DNA of 64,000 nucleotides, taken from assembly GCF_007109225.1 (NCBI RefSeq), contig NZ_VJZK01000007.1, positions 1 to 64,000 on the forward strand, read 5' to 3'. Positions within the stretch are counted from its first letter, which is position 1. Each line of letters begins with the position of its first letter. Both the position numbers and the translations under genes were made by a program. Shown piece after piece: positions 9,412 to 19,347 of this stretch. This DNA is from Flavobacterium sp. GT3R68. Its GTDB lineage: Bacteria > Bacteroidota > Bacteroidia > Flavobacteriales > Flavobacteriaceae. The notes under the pieces were generated by a model. It was not told where the DNA came from. It was given only the letters and a program-made list of their open reading frames with translations, and searched no databases.

Positions 9412-10140
9412 TTAGAAATTCGGACTTAAATTGTATTTTTTATAAAAGGTATCCAGCACCTCGATGACTTCATCTTCAGTGTCTACGATTTTTATCAGGT
9501 TCATATCTTCAGGACTTACTGTCGCATATTTGTCAATTAAGACGGCTTTTACCCAGTCCATCAGACCGCTCCAAAATTCCCTTCCGACTAATATAATTGG
9601 AAATTTCCCTATTTTTTTGGTCTGTATCAAGGTAACGGCTTCGAACATCTCATCCAAAGTTCCAAAACCACCCGGCATAATTACAAATCCCTGCGAGTAT
9701 TTGACAAACATTACTTTTCTGACAAAGAAATAATCGAAATTAAGATTTTTATCCCGGTCGATATAAGGGTTGTAATGCTGCTCAAATGGCAATTCAATGT
9801 TCAGTCCAACTGAAGTTCCACCACCTAAGCTGGCTCCTTTGTTTCCGGCTTCCATAATTCCGGGGCCACCACCTGTGATGACACCATATCCGGATTTACT
9901 GATTTTATAGGCTATTTTTTCGGCCAGCAGATAATATTTCTCTTCCGGTTTTGTTCTGGCAGAACCAAATATGGTAACACACGGACCAATACGGCTCATG
10001 CTTTCATACCCATTCACAAATTCAGCCATGATTTTGAAAATTCCCCAAGAGTCATTCGCTCTTATCTCATTCCATGTTTTCTTTTTCAGCTTATTATGGA
10101 TTACTCTATCCTCATCATTATCGAAATCTTCTAATCTCAT
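9412..10140 (-). CDS. LOG-family Rossmann-fold protein (TIGR00730 type)
   Basis: A 242-residue protein with the diagnostic LOG motifs: FGSARTKPE, GYGVITGGGPGIMEAGNKGA, and the nucleotide-binding PGGFGTLDE near residue 158. Family members act as cytokinin riboside 5'-monophosphate phosphoribohydrolases or more general nucleotide 5'-monophosphate nucleosidases. The old label lysine decarboxylase is a mis-annotation of this family. It is cytoplasmic and likely a single-gene transcript. A dispersed repeat separates it from uvrA upstream, so co-transcription is possible but not shown. Confidence 0.88.
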   Translation of the reverse strand: MRLEDFDNDEDRVIHNKLKKKTWNEIRANDSWGIFKIMAEFVNGYESMSRIGPCVTIFGSARTKPEEKYYLLAEKIAYKISKSGYGVITGGGPGIMEAGNKGASLGGGTSVGLNIELPFEQHYNPYIDRDKNLNFDYFFVRKVMFVKYSQGFVIMPGGFGTLDEMFEAVTLIQTKKIGKFPIILVGREFWSGLMDWVKAVLIDKYATVSPEDMNLIKIVDTEDEVIEVLDTFYKKYNLSPNF

Positions 10141-10186
10141 TTTTTTATTTATAAATTTTAAATATTTTTTGGAGCTGTTTAGCTAC

Positions 10187-10271
10187 GCTGAATCTTCGAT
10201 GTCCGGCTGTCCATTATATCTTTTTATGGCAAAAAAGCCAGTAAAAGGATGCCGTTTCCATCCGGGCTAAA
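10187..10271 (-). repeat. Flavobacterial-type dispersed extragenic repeat, copy A
   Basis: Read on the minus strand it starts TTTAGCCCGGATGGAAAC, continues GGCATCCTTTT, a small hairpin (TGGC-TTTTTT-GCCA), AAAAAGATATAATGGACAGC and GGAC. This is the same order of blocks as copy B at 13237. The internal arms (ATCCTTTT and AAAAGATAT) can pair across the hairpin. It lies between uvrA and the LOG gene. Confidence 0.75.
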
Positions 10272-10281
10272 AGCAAACATA

Positions 10282-13113
10282 CTAAATTAATTCTTTTTTT
10301 AAGAATTGAGCCGTATAGCTTTTTTTATTTTTAATAATTTCTTCCGGAGTTCCTTTCGCAACTACTGCTCCGCCACCTTTTCCGCCTTCTGGTCCAATGT
10401 CGACAATATAGTCGGCCAGCTTGATTACGTCCATATTATGTTCAATAATCAGGATCGTATTTCCTTTGTCAACCAACTTATTAATCACTTCCATCAGTAC
10501 CCGAATGTCTTCAAAATGCAGTCCCGTCGTGGGTTCGTCCAAAATGTAAAAGGTATTCCCTGTGTCTTTTTTGGACAATTCTCCCGCCAGCTTAATTCGT
10601 TGTGCTTCCCCGCCCGAAAGTGTGGTACTCTGTTGGCCCAGCGTTATGTAACCCAAACCAACATCCTGAATGGTTTTCACTTTTCGGTATATTTTCGGAA
10701 TGTTTTGAAAGAAAGGGACAGCTTCATCAACCGTCATATTTAACACATCTGATATAGATTTTCCTTTGTATCGGATTTCAAGTGTTTCCCTATTGAAACG
10801 TTTCCCCTGACAGGTTTCACATTCCACATATACATCCGGCAAAAAGTTCATTTCGATGGTACGCACCCCAGATCCTTCGCAGGTTTCACAACGTCCGCCT
10901 TTCACGTTGAAACTAAAACGTCCGGCTTTGTATCCCCGTATCATACTCTCGGAAGTCATTGTAAACAAATTCCTGATTTCTGTAAAAACTTCAGTATACG
11001 TTGCGGGGTTGGAACGTGGAGTTCTTCCAATCGGACTTTGGTCAATATCGATGACTTTGTCGATATGTTCCAAACCTTCAATTTTTTTGTACGGTTGTGG
11101 TTTTTTGACCCCATTGAAATAAAACGCATTCAAAATCGGGTATAAAGTTTCGTTGATTAAGGTCGATTTTCCGCTTCCCGAAACTCCCGTAACGCAAATC
11201 ATTTTACCTAAAGGTAATTCGATGGAAACATTTTTTAGATTATTTCCTGTGGCTCCCGTTAATTTCAATGATTTTCCATTGCCTTCACGCCTGGTTTTCG
11301 GAATCTCGATTTTGCGTTCCCCATTTAAATAGGAAGCCGTTAACGTATGCTCTTTTAAGATTTCAGCAGGTGTACCTTTGCTGATGATTTCACCGCCATG
11401 TTTTCCTGCTTTTGGACCGATATCAATTACATAATCCGCGCGTTCGATCATGTCTTTATCATGTTCTACAACGATTACGGAATTTCCCAAATCGCGCAAT
11501 TGTTCCAAGGAATGAATCAGTTTTTCGTTGTCCCTTTGGTGCAAACCGATACTTGGCTCATCCAAAATATACAAAACCCCAACCAATTGCGAACCTATTT
11601 GCGTAGCCAACCGGATCCGTTGTGCTTCTCCTCCGGAAAGGGATTTGGAACTTCGGCTTAAAGCCAAATAGTCTAAACCAACATTCATAAGGAAGTTCAA
11701 CCTGTCATTGATTTCTTTGATGACTTCCGTGGCAATGACCAATTGCTTCTCGGATAGATTATGTTTTAAATCATGGAACCACAAGGTCAGATCCGAAATA
11801 TCCATATTGGATAAATCAGCGATATTCTGTTCGTTGATTTTGAAGAAAAGCGCTTCTTTTTTCAGACGGGTTCCTTCGCATACCGGGCATTTGACTTCAT
11901 CCATGAATTCTTTCGCCCATCGTTTGATGGAGGTGGAACCGCTTTCGTCATATTGGTTTTTGATGAAATGGGAAATCCCTTCAAATTCGATTTTATAGTC
12001 TTTGGTAATTCCTAAAACTTTTGACGCCACCGAAAATTTTTCTTTTCCGCCATTCAGAATCATGTCCATTGCTTCTTCCGAAATACTTTCAATAGGATCG
12101 GTAAGTTTGAATTCAAATTTTTCGCCTATAATTTCCAATTGTTTGAAAATCCAGGAACTTTTATATTCACCCAAAGGTGCAAAACCACCTTTTTTTATGG
12201 ACAGTTTCGAATTGGGTATAATTTTCTTTAGGTTGATCTCATTGACCGTCCCTAAACCTTTACAATGTTCGCAGGCTCCTTTTGGGGAATTGAATGAAAA
12301 AATGTTGGGTTCCGGATTTTGGTATGAAATTCCGGTGGTCGGGCACATTAAATTCCGACTGAAATACCGAACTTCATTGCTGTCCTGGTCTAAAATCATC
12401 AAGACATTTTCACCATGATACATCGCCGTTTTGATACTTTCCGTCAAACGTTTTTCATTTTCCGGAGTTCCATCAACTACGATTCTGTCAATGACGATTT
12501 CAATGTCATGGGTTTTATAACGGTCCAGTTTCATTCCGGCCGTAATCTCTTTGATTTCACCATTGATGCGGACTTTTACAAATCCCTGTTTCGAAATCTG
12601 GACAAACAATTCGCCATAATGTCCTTTTCTCGCCCGAATAATCGGTGCCAGAATATTAATGCGTTTGCCGTTAAAATCTTCGGTAATCAGTTCTTTAATT
12701 TGGTCGTCATTGTAACTGACCATTTTTTCACCGGTATTGTAGCTGTAAGCATCCCCGGCGCGGGCAAAAAGTAATCTTAGGAAATCATAAATCTCAGTAA
12801 TTGTCCCTACAGTAGACCTGGGACTTTTGCTGGTCGTTTTCTGCTCTATTGCAATAACAGGAGATAATCCGTCGATTTTATCAACATCGGGACGCTCCAA
12901 TCCACCCAGGAATTGACGGGCATACGCAGAGAATGTTTCGACATAGCGGCGCTGGCCTTCCGCATAAATCGTGTCAAAAGCTAACGATGATTTTCCGGAA
13001 CCCGAAAGTCCGGTAATCACAACCAGTTTTTCACGAGGAATGAGGACGTCTATATTTTTTAGATTGTGTACCCGCGCGCCAAGGACTTCGATGTTATTGT
13101 CTGAATCTAGCAT
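10282..13113 (-). CDS. uvrA: Excinuclease ABC subunit A
   Basis: The 943-residue length is normal for UvrA. It is a damage-sensing ATPase dimer of nucleotide excision repair that loads UvrB. Two ABC units are visible: Walker [10 protein letters not shown] near residue 33 with signature SLSGGEAQR, and Walker [10 protein letters not shown] with signature TLSGGEAQR. The adjoining Walker B segments are [11 protein letters not shown] and [11 protein letters not shown]. The C-terminal zinc finger is intact (CETC ... CETC). The N-terminal one has CPTTG in place of CPxCG, although its second half (CEHC) is kept. The ATG is supported by the conserved start ([16 protein letters not shown]) and by a TAACTTTG promoter element just upstream. 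Dispersed repeats flank the gene on both sides. Confidence 0.97.
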   Translation of the reverse strand: MLDSDNNIEVLGARVHNLKNIDVLIPREKLVVITGLSGSGKSSLAFDTIYAEGQRRYVETFSAYARQFLGGLERPDVDKIDGLSPVIAIEQKTTSKSPRSTVGTITEIYDFLRLLFARAGDAYSYNTGEKMVSYNDDQIKELITEDFNGKRINILAPIIRARKGHYGELFVQISKQGFVKVRINGEIKEITAGMKLDRYKTHDIEIVIDRIVVDGTPENEKRLTESIKTAMYHGENVLMILDQDSNEVRYFSRNLMCPTTGISYQNPEPNIFSFNSPKGACEHCKGLGTVNEINLKKIIPNSKLSIKKGGFAPLGEYKSSWIFKQLEIIGEKFEFKLTDPIESISEEAMDMILNGGKEKFSVASKVLGITKDYKIEFEGISHFIKNQYDESGSTSIKRWAKEFMDEVKCPVCEGTRLKKEALFFKINEQNIADLSNMDISDLTLWFHDLKHNLSEKQLVIATEVIKEINDRLNFLMNVGLDYLALSRSSKSLSGGEAQRIRLATQIGSQLVGVLYILDEPSIGLHQRDNEKLIHSLEQLRDLGNSVIVVEHDKDMIERADYVIDIGPKAGKHGGEIISKGTPAEILKEHTLTASYLNGERKIEIPKTRREGNGKSLKLTGATGNNLKNVSIELPLGKMICVTGVSGSGKSTLINETLYPILNAFYFNGVKKPQPYKKIEGLEHIDKVIDIDQSPIGRTPRSNPATYTEVFTEIRNLFTMTSESMIRGYKAGRFSFNVKGGRCETCEGSGVRTIEMNFLPDVYVECETCQGKRFNRETLEIRYKGKSISDVLNMTVDEAVPFFQNIPKIYRKVKTIQDVGLGYITLGQQSTTLSGGEAQRIKLAGELSKKDTGNTFYILDEPTTGLHFEDIRVLMEVINKLVDKGNTILIIEHNMDVIKLADYIVDIGPEGGKGGGAVVAKGTPEEIIKNKKSYTAQFLKKELI

Positions 13114-13131
13114 AAATTAAGGAGCAAAAAG

Positions 13132-13139
13132 CAAAGTTA
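13132..13139 (-). promoter_or_regulatory. uvrA promoter -7 element (TAACTTTG)
   Basis: An exact TAnnTTTG match 18 bases upstream of the ATG. A TTG lies 24 bases further upstream, one base longer than the usual spacing range. No SOS-like operator was recognised. Confidence 0.55.
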
Positions 13140-13236
13140 CCACTTTGATTTATTCTTTCGATGCAACCCTTGGGAAGATTTTGTTAAAGGTGATTTTATT
13201 TTCTCCGAGATTTTTTTTTGTTAAATGATTTATCCT

Positions 13237-13313
13237 TTAGCCCCGATGGGATCAAGTATCCTTTTTTGTCAGCATTTTTGGCTGACAAAAAGATACTGTG
13301 GACAGCGGGAAAA
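13237..13313 (+). repeat. Flavobacterial-type dispersed extragenic repeat, copy B
   Basis: It starts TTTAGCCCCGATGGGATC and continues AGTATCCTTTTTTGTCAGC, a short loop, GCTGACAAAAAGATACT and GTGGACAGCGGGAAAA. The central part is a 17-19-bp imperfect inverted repeat (13255-13273 with 13281-13297). It is clearly related to copy A in the opposite orientation. It occupies most of the 308-bp uvrA upstream gap, which otherwise holds only the uvrA promoter and the next gene's terminator. Confidence 0.75.
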
Positions 13314-13370
13314 TGAATACTAATTATGCCCAAGATTTTTGCTCCGGCGAAACTGAAAAGTATAGTATAA

Positions 13371-13407
13371 AAAAAAGCGTTAACATACTTGTTAACGCTT
13401 TTTTGTT
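13371..13407 (-). terminator. Terminator of the BNR/VPS10-type gene
   Basis: A 15-bp perfect stem (AAAAAAGCGTTAACA / TGTTAACGCTTTTTT) with a 4-nt loop lies 15 bases past the stop at 13422. It is T-rich on both sides. Confidence 0.88.
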
Positions 13408-13421
13408 GAATTTGATGAATG

Positions 13422-16400
13422 TTATTCGGTTACAAATTCCGTAAAAGGCTTAAGTGCAAAAGTAGTATTGGTTTCTTGTGCTTTCTTTTGATAAGAGGCT
13501 TCGTGTTTGGATTTCAAACCTTTAAACTCTTGAATTCCCTTTTCGAATAGTTGTTTGACGGCGTCCATGTTCTCCAGCTGTGAGGCTGAGGGTGCCATGA
13601 AACTGCTGGCGATACTGGCATACAATTCGCCCAATTTTTCTCTTAATTGGGGTTCAGCCGAACCCACGTAGTTGTCACCGGTTGTGATTACCAATTTGGC
13701 TTTAAGATTCTCGAAAGCAGTTTTAATTTTGGTAGCTTCTTTGGTATATCCTTTGTCTTTTTCCATCAGTTCGGTTAGCAAACTGGTGGTTTGGTCAATT
13801 TGATATACGGTATAGGCCAACTCTTCGTTCATGTTGAATAGTATCCGTGTAATTTGTTTTTCTTTTTGCCTGTCTGCTAAAGAAATACTGCTTTTTGGAT
13901 CGTTTACTGCTTTTATTATGTGTGTGTAGGTTTCTTTCCCTTTTGTCAGCACCACTTTATAATTCCCTTCCTGAACTCTAGGAGCTGTAAATCCAGAATA
14001 AGAAAGCGTTTTCCCTGCGGCAATTTTGGGGCTTTTCATGTTGTAATTCCAATTGACAACATTGATTCCTTTTTGTTTTCCAGGGGTAAGGGAGGTAATT
14101 TTGTTGCCATTTTCATCTTGGATTTCAATATCCATTTTCCCTAAAGTATGGCGTTTTTTTAGGTAATAGATAATCTGAGCACTGGAAGAAGGATTATTTC
14201 CAACAAATTCCAATTCGGTTGCTGTTCCTCCAAAATTAGACTGCTCCTCTATTACTGCAGGTTTTAAATCAAAGAAATGCAATTCTTTATTTAGGACTAC
14301 CTGATTGATCTGACGTAGTGGACTAATGTCGTCGAGAATGATAATTCCTCTACCGTGGGTAGCCATAATCAAATCGTTTGTTTTCTTGTTTAACTCCATA
14401 TAGTGAATAGCTACCGATGGCATTTTGTTTGTAAAATGAGACCAATTGCTTCCACTGTCAATAGATATATATAACCCTTTCTCAGTACCTAAAAATAATA
14501 AATCTTCATTTATATAATCTTCCTGAATGTTGCGGACAAATCCGTCCACATCAGCAGTGATTATGGATTTCCATGTTTTGCCATAGTCGGTAGTTTTATA
14601 AGCATATGGCGCATAATCGTTTTTAGTATGTCCTTCGAAAACGGCATAGGCAGTACCTTCTCCAAAAACGCTGGCTTCGATATGATAACACCAGGTATTT
14701 TTTGGCAAGCCTGTGATGTTGGCCACAACATTTGTCCATGTTTTTCCGCCATCTTTTGTCACTTGGATGTTACCATCATCACTTCCTGCCCAAATGATGT
14801 TTTCGTTTAGCGGCGATTCTGCGATGGTAAAAAGTGTACAATGATTTTCGGCTCCCGAGTTATCTTTTGATAGGCCTCCCGAATTTTCCTGATTCATTTT
14901 TTTAGAATCATTTGTAGTTAAATCAGGAGAAATTTTTGTCCAGGTGCGACCCATATCTTCCGATTTATGAACAAATTGACTTCCTATATAAAGACGATCA
15001 GTTTGTTTCTTACTCACTTCAATGGGGGTATTCCAATTAAAACGCAGTTTGGGGTCTCCTTTTACCGCGAGTGGCTCAATTGTAATAAGTTCCTGGCTGT
15101 CAATATTGAAGCGCCATACGCTTTCGGCACCTTGCATTTCGCTATAAATAATGTTTTTTGATGGATGTTTTACCACTCTGAATCCATCTCCATGCCCTAC
15201 GCGAGTCCAATCTCTGGCTTCGATGCCTCCCGGACTTTTTGAAGGTCCGTACCAAGACCCATTATCCTGTAATCCACCGTATACATTATAAGGTTCTTTA
15301 TCGTCTATACTTACATGATAAAATTGAGAAACCGGTAAACTCCTTACCATTTCCATGGTTGAACCACCATCCCAACTTCTATATACACCACCATCGGTTC
15401 CACAATAAATACGATTACTATCCTTGTTGTCAAAAGTAATGTCATGAATATCACTATGCATATTGCCTAAACTTTTAAAAGTCTTTCCTCCATCTCGGCT
15501 AATTGAACCTGTTAATCCTCCTTTAACCACGATGTCAGCATTTTTTGGATCGACTGCAATTCTGGAAAAATAAAATGGTCGTACCACTAAACCAAAATCA
15601 CTATTTAAATGCTTCCATGTTAAACCTGCATCATCTGACCGGTATAAACCATTCTTAACACTTTTCTCTGTTTCGAGTACTGAATATAAAATATTAGGAT
15701 TAGTAGGAGCAATAGCAATGGCGATTCTTCCTAATTTACCTTGCGGAAAACCATTGTGTATTTTGTTCCATGTTTTACCGCCATCTACTGATTTGTACAA
15801 TGCCGATTGTGTTCCTCCAGAATTGAATGACCATCCCGTTCTTCGGAATTCCCAAAAACTGGCATACATAATGTTGGCATTCTTTGGATCTATAATTAAA
15901 TCGGAGCAACCTGTTTTTGCGTCAACGAAAAACTCCTTTTTCCAAGTGGTGCCTCCATCTGTAGTTTTATAAATTCCTCTTTCATCGCTATCTCCCCATA
16001 AAGATCCCAGTATTCCAACCCAAACCACATCACTGTTTTTCGGATCGACTACAATAGAGCTGATACGGTCGGATTTTGGCAAACCCATGTTTTTCCAGTT
16101 CTGTCCACCATCGGTAGATCTGTAAATTCCGTCACCCACAGATACACTATTTCTTGTCCAGGTTTCACCAGTTCCTACCCAAATATTTTGATCGGGTTTT
16201 GACGGGTCAATGGTTACACAACCAATAGATTGAATATGTTCGTCAAAAATTGGAGCGAAGGAGGCGCCGCCATCATAACTTTTCCATACGCCACCGCCGG
16301 CAGTACCCGTATATATTATTTTATTATTGGATGGGTGCATTTCAACGTCTGTAATACGGCCGCTCATCAACGCTGGGCCAAGATGTCTTGCGGAAATATC

Positions 16401-16502
16401 ACCAAATAATTCTTTTCCTTTAAGGATTACTTTTTCTTGCGCAACAGTCATTGATGACCCAAAAAAAAGTAAAGTTGCTATTAATAGATTGATTTTTTTC
16501 AT
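13422..16502 (-). CDS. Exported VPS10/BNR-repeat (sialidase-like propeller) protein
   Basis: About 1026 residues. The start is placed at ATG 16502 (MKKINLLIATLLFFGSS, a signal peptide ending TVAQ) rather than at the upstream TTG. The mature protein contains many BNR-type SxDGGxxW repeats (SYDGGASF, STDGGQNW, TTDGGTTW, SVDGGKTW, SDDAGLTW, TKDGGKTW, TTDYGKTW) that build beta-propellers of the sortilin/VPS10 type. The last ~300 residues are a different, partly helical domain. Such proteins are often annotated as glycosyl hydrolases, but no sialidase catalytic set was identified here. A binding or polymer-handling role in the periplasm or at the surface is inference. It follows the LolA-like gene by 60 bases, a likely operon. 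Confidence 0.82.
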   Translation of the reverse strand: MKKINLLIATLLFFGSSMTVAQEKVILKGKELFGDISARHLGPALMSGRITDVEMHPSNNKIIYTGTAGGGVWKSYDGGASFAPIFDEHIQSIGCVTIDPSKPDQNIWVGTGETWTRNSVSVGDGIYRSTDGGQNWKNMGLPKSDRISSIVVDPKNSDVVWVGILGSLWGDSDERGIYKTTDGGTTWKKEFFVDAKTGCSDLIIDPKNANIMYASFWEFRRTGWSFNSGGTQSALYKSVDGGKTWNKIHNGFPQGKLGRIAIAIAPTNPNILYSVLETEKSVKNGLYRSDDAGLTWKHLNSDFGLVVRPFYFSRIAVDPKNADIVVKGGLTGSISRDGGKTFKSLGNMHSDIHDITFDNKDSNRIYCGTDGGVYRSWDGGSTMEMVRSLPVSQFYHVSIDDKEPYNVYGGLQDNGSWYGPSKSPGGIEARDWTRVGHGDGFRVVKHPSKNIIYSEMQGAESVWRFNIDSQELITIEPLAVKGDPKLRFNWNTPIEVSKKQTDRLYIGSQFVHKSEDMGRTWTKISPDLTTNDSKKMNQENSGGLSKDNSGAENHCTLFTIAESPLNENIIWAGSDDGNIQVTKDGGKTWTNVVANITGLPKNTWCYHIEASVFGEGTAYAVFEGHTKNDYAPYAYKTTDYGKTWKSIITADVDGFVRNIQEDYINEDLLFLGTEKGLYISIDSGSNWSHFTNKMPSVAIHYMELNKKTNDLIMATHGRGIIILDDISPLRQINQVVLNKELHFFDLKPAVIEEQSNFGGTATELEFVGNNPSSSAQIIYYLKKRHTLGKMDIEIQDENGNKITSLTPGKQKGINVVNWNYNMKSPKIAAGKTLSYSGFTAPRVQEGNYKVVLTKGKETYTHIIKAVNDPKSSISLADRQKEKQITRILFNMNEELAYTVYQIDQTTSLLTELMEKDKGYTKEATKIKTAFENLKAKLVITTGDNYVGSAEPQLREKLGELYASIASSFMAPSASQLENMDAVKQLFEKGIQEFKGLKSKHEASYQKKAQETNTTFALKPFTEFVTE

Positions 16503-16562
16503 AAAATATAATTTAAAAAAAATCCCCAACTAATGTTGCGGATTGATTGTTATGATCTGCTA

Positions 16563-17300
16563 TTATTCTGTTGGGAAAGCAAAAGCCTTGTCAGCAACTA
16601 TAGGGTTTAAAGTTATTTTTTTAACTTTCATATTTTGTCCTCCCATATTCATTGCAAACGGGAAAAGCAGACCGTCAACTTCTTGGTAATCACTCATTGT
16701 AGAAATCGATTTTTGACCTTTCATAGGACCTTGTTTAATTTCTGTTTCTGTTGCTATTGCTAAAAAGTTTTCTGTATCAAAATAGTAATAGGTGATATCA
16801 TCCATTTTTACGCCGTCAACTGTAACTGGTTTTTTAGTGAATTTTATTTTGAAACATTCCGTTCCTTCTTTAGTTTCTTTCCCAACAAAATCTGCCGCGT
16901 AACCTTTTGCTTTATAATCTAATAATGCATCCGGAAAATCGTTATTGCTTAATATAGCATTTGCTGTTGTTTCAGCGTCGCTTTTTTCCGCTTTCATCGT
17001 CATAAAATTAGTATTCCAAATGGTGTTGCCATCTGATGCCACTTGAGTAATTTCTTTACCTTGCATGGAAATTTTAACATACATTTTACCTCCAGTTAAT
17101 TGCACCAGTTCAACAGGAATTTCCATACCCTGAGCATCAACCGTCATTTCCATTTTAACACCTTTAAGGGGTTTCAATTTTTCTATACCTCCAATAGTTG
17201 TAAAGTATTTTGAGATAACTTCATCTGCATTTTGAGCAAAAATCGGAGTGGTCATGGCAGAAAATAACAAAGCAATAATTGATAATTTGAATGTTTTCAT
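16563..17300 (-). CDS. Exported LolA-like-fold protein
   Basis: A 245-residue protein with a signal peptide (MKTFKLSIIALLFSAMTTPIFAQ). The start of the mature protein, NADEVISKYFTTIGGIEKLKPLKGVKMEMT, and the strands YVKISMQGKEITQVASDG, FKIKFTKKPVTVDG and FLAIATETEIKQG match the LolA/LolB-like outer-membrane lipoprotein-sorting fold seen in many Bacteroidota periplasmic proteins. The substrate is unknown. It lies upstream of the BNR/VPS10-type gene with a 60-base gap, so the two may be co-expressed. The upstream gap (17301-17518) holds no clear consensus promoter; AATCTTTG near 17350 differs at one position. Confidence 0.7.
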   Translation of the reverse strand: MKTFKLSIIALLFSAMTTPIFAQNADEVISKYFTTIGGIEKLKPLKGVKMEMTVDAQGMEIPVELVQLTGGKMYVKISMQGKEITQVASDGNTIWNTNFMTMKAEKSDAETTANAILSNNDFPDALLDYKAKGYAADFVGKETKEGTECFKIKFTKKPVTVDGVKMDDITYYYFDTENFLAIATETEIKQGPMKGQKSISTMSDYQEVDGLLFPFAMNMGGQNMKVKKITLNPIVADKAFAFPTE

Positions 17301-17518
17301 TTTATTTCGTTTTTTGGTTATAAGGATTAGTCCTACTAATTAATACAAAGATTGCAATTTTTTTTATTAAAAAAAAGCTTTGTGGTTTCAAATTAGAACC
17401 GGTTAAATAACAAAAAATTAATTTAAATATTTAAACAATTCTCTTGAAACTATCTACAGAGTCTACATTAAATTTTTTGAAACTGGTTGTTTAAATGTTT
17501 TTATAATCGGCAAAAGGT

Positions 17519-19303
17519 TTATTCGATGGTCATTGATTTTAACTTGTCCCGATAGGCTTCAAGCGCGATGGACTTCGATATAAATCCATAATATTTTCCA
17601 TTTTTCAATACCGGTAAAAAAGCAACTTTTCCTACTTCAAATTTATTCATCACGGTTTCCATATTATCATTGGATGTGACAATATCAGCGGGTGCAATCA
17701 TAATTTCTTTTACGGAAGTGTACTTGACTTTGAAATTGCTGAAAATAATTTCACGGATAGTATTGAAATGTACAATACCCAGCAATTCCTTTTCTTTATT
17801 GATCACAGCAAAAATCACCTGATTGGAATGCGAAATCAAATCAACAAGTTTCTCCAGATTCTCATCCGGGGAGATGGTCAGATAATCGGTTTGTATGATT
17901 TTTTCGGTTTCTAAAGTGGAAAGAATATTGGTGTCCTTATTACTGGTAAAAGCATGTCCTTTTTTCGCCAAAACCTTTACATCCAAAGAATGTTTTTCAA
18001 AACGTTTAGAAATGGCAAAACTGATGGACGAAACAATCATTAGCGGAATCATCAAGTCATAACCACCGGTAATTTCAGCAATTAAGAAAATGGCTGTCAA
18101 TGGCGCATGAAAAAGCCCGCTAAGGATTCCGGCCATTCCAACCATAGTGAAGTTACTGATAGGCAGTTTGGTCAAGCCTGTTAAATTTAAAAATTTTGAA
18201 AAGAAAAACCCCACATACGATCCCAAAAATAGGGAAGGTGCAAAATTACCCCCGTTTCCCCCGCTGCCCAAAGTGATTCCGGTTGCAAACGCTTTGAGCA
18301 TCATCGTTAAGCCTACAAATATTAACAGTGCCCAGCTATTATTCCGAAAACCACTGAAGAGCGTATTATCCAATAACTGTCCGGGATCATTTTCTGATAA
18401 GGTTCTAATGCTTTCGTAACCTTCGCCAAAAAGAGTTGGAAATATGAAAATGATAATGGCCAGAAGGGAAGCACCAAATAATGCTTTTTTGTATGGTTTT
18501 AATTTAAGTCTTGCAAAAAAATGTTCTACCCGTTGAAAATTTCGGGTGTAATACACAGCAATAAAACCGGTAAATATTCCCAATGCTGCATAGAACGGAA
18601 TATTGTGATAATCAAATGTCTGTTGTTGACGGAAAGACAATAAAATGGTTTCATCCAGCGCAATTACAGAAACTAAAGCTCCAGTCGCTGCGGCAATCAT
18701 AATGGGAGTAAAGGCAGCAATGCTGACATCGACCAACAATACTTCGATTGCAAATAGAACCCCCGCTATCGGCGCGTTGAAAGCAGCAGCAATTCCTGCC
18801 GCAACACCACAACCAATCAGTAAGGTCCGGTCTTTATAACTTAGCTTGTATTGCTGGGCATAATTTGAACCGAAAGCGGCACCCGTAATCACAATTGGGC
18901 TTTCCAAACCTGCGGAACCACCCAACCCAACTGTTAACGAGCTGGTTATAATCTGTGCATACATTTGTTTTTTCGGAATGATACTGGCTTTTTGCGCAAC
19001 GGCATATAAGATCTGTGAAGTTCCTTTTTCGATGGTTCCGCCCAAAACTCTTTTAACTACAAAAACGGTCAGCAAAATTCCAATTATGGGTAAAATACTG
19101 TTGATGAAACTCAATTTTAAAATACCATTGATGTAAGTGGCAAACGAAAAAACGGAGTGCGCAAATGTTTTTAAAACAATTACAGCCAAAGCTGCGGAAA
19201 TCCCAACTAAAACGCTTGATAAAAAAATAAACTGCTTATTGGACAATTTACTCTGGGACCAGATAATTACGTTTTCAAGTTTGCTGAGATATTTTTTGAT
19301 CAT
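17519..19303 (-). CDS. ClC-type chloride channel/antiporter with CBS pair
   Basis: A 594-residue protein. The ClC membrane core covers residues ~20-430, with the ion-pathway signatures GLGGSAGLESPIV (the gating Glu is in GLESP, equivalent to GREGP), AAFNAPIAGVLFAIEVLL and GSGGNGGNFAPSLFLG. Two CBS motifs make up the C-terminal ~130 residues (LTISPDENLEKLVDLI and FEVGKVAFLPVLKNGKYYGF). It is an inner-membrane Cl- channel or Cl-/H+ exchanger; the proton-side Glu was not assigned, so the mode is open. It is the last gene after acpH-alkD with a 44-base gap, probably one transcript. Confidence 0.92.
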   Translation of the reverse strand: MIKKYLSKLENVIIWSQSKLSNKQFIFLSSVLVGISAALAVIVLKTFAHSVFSFATYINGILKLSFINSILPIIGILLTVFVVKRVLGGTIEKGTSQILYAVAQKASIIPKKQMYAQIITSSLTVGLGGSAGLESPIVITGAAFGSNYAQQYKLSYKDRTLLIGCGVAAGIAAAFNAPIAGVLFAIEVLLVDVSIAAFTPIMIAAATGALVSVIALDETILLSFRQQQTFDYHNIPFYAALGIFTGFIAVYYTRNFQRVEHFFARLKLKPYKKALFGASLLAIIIFIFPTLFGEGYESIRTLSENDPGQLLDNTLFSGFRNNSWALLIFVGLTMMLKAFATGITLGSGGNGGNFAPSLFLGSYVGFFFSKFLNLTGLTKLPISNFTMVGMAGILSGLFHAPLTAIFLIAEITGGYDLMIPLMIVSSISFAISKRFEKHSLDVKVLAKKGHAFTSNKDTNILSTLETEKIIQTDYLTISPDENLEKLVDLISHSNQVIFAVINKEKELLGIVHFNTIREIIFSNFKVKYTSVKEIMIAPADIVTSNDNMETVMNKFEVGKVAFLPVLKNGKYYGFISKSIALEAYRDKLKSMTIE

Positions 19304-19347
19304 TTTTATTTTTAAAAGGAAGGCGAAATTATTACAATTTTATTAAT

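Noticed and set aside
9412..10140. Lysine decarboxylase as the function of the LOG-family gene
   Set aside because: The PGGxGTxxE motif defines the LOG family. The lysine decarboxylase label is an old mis-annotation.
10306..13113. Several long plus-strand frames (up to 145 codons) opposite uvrA
   Set aside because: They are antisense shadows of a highly conserved gene and show no protein-like domains.
17340..17360. AATCTTTG as a promoter of the LolA-like gene
   Set aside because: It differs from TAnnTTTG at the first base and has no -33 at proper distance, so it was not listed as a feature.
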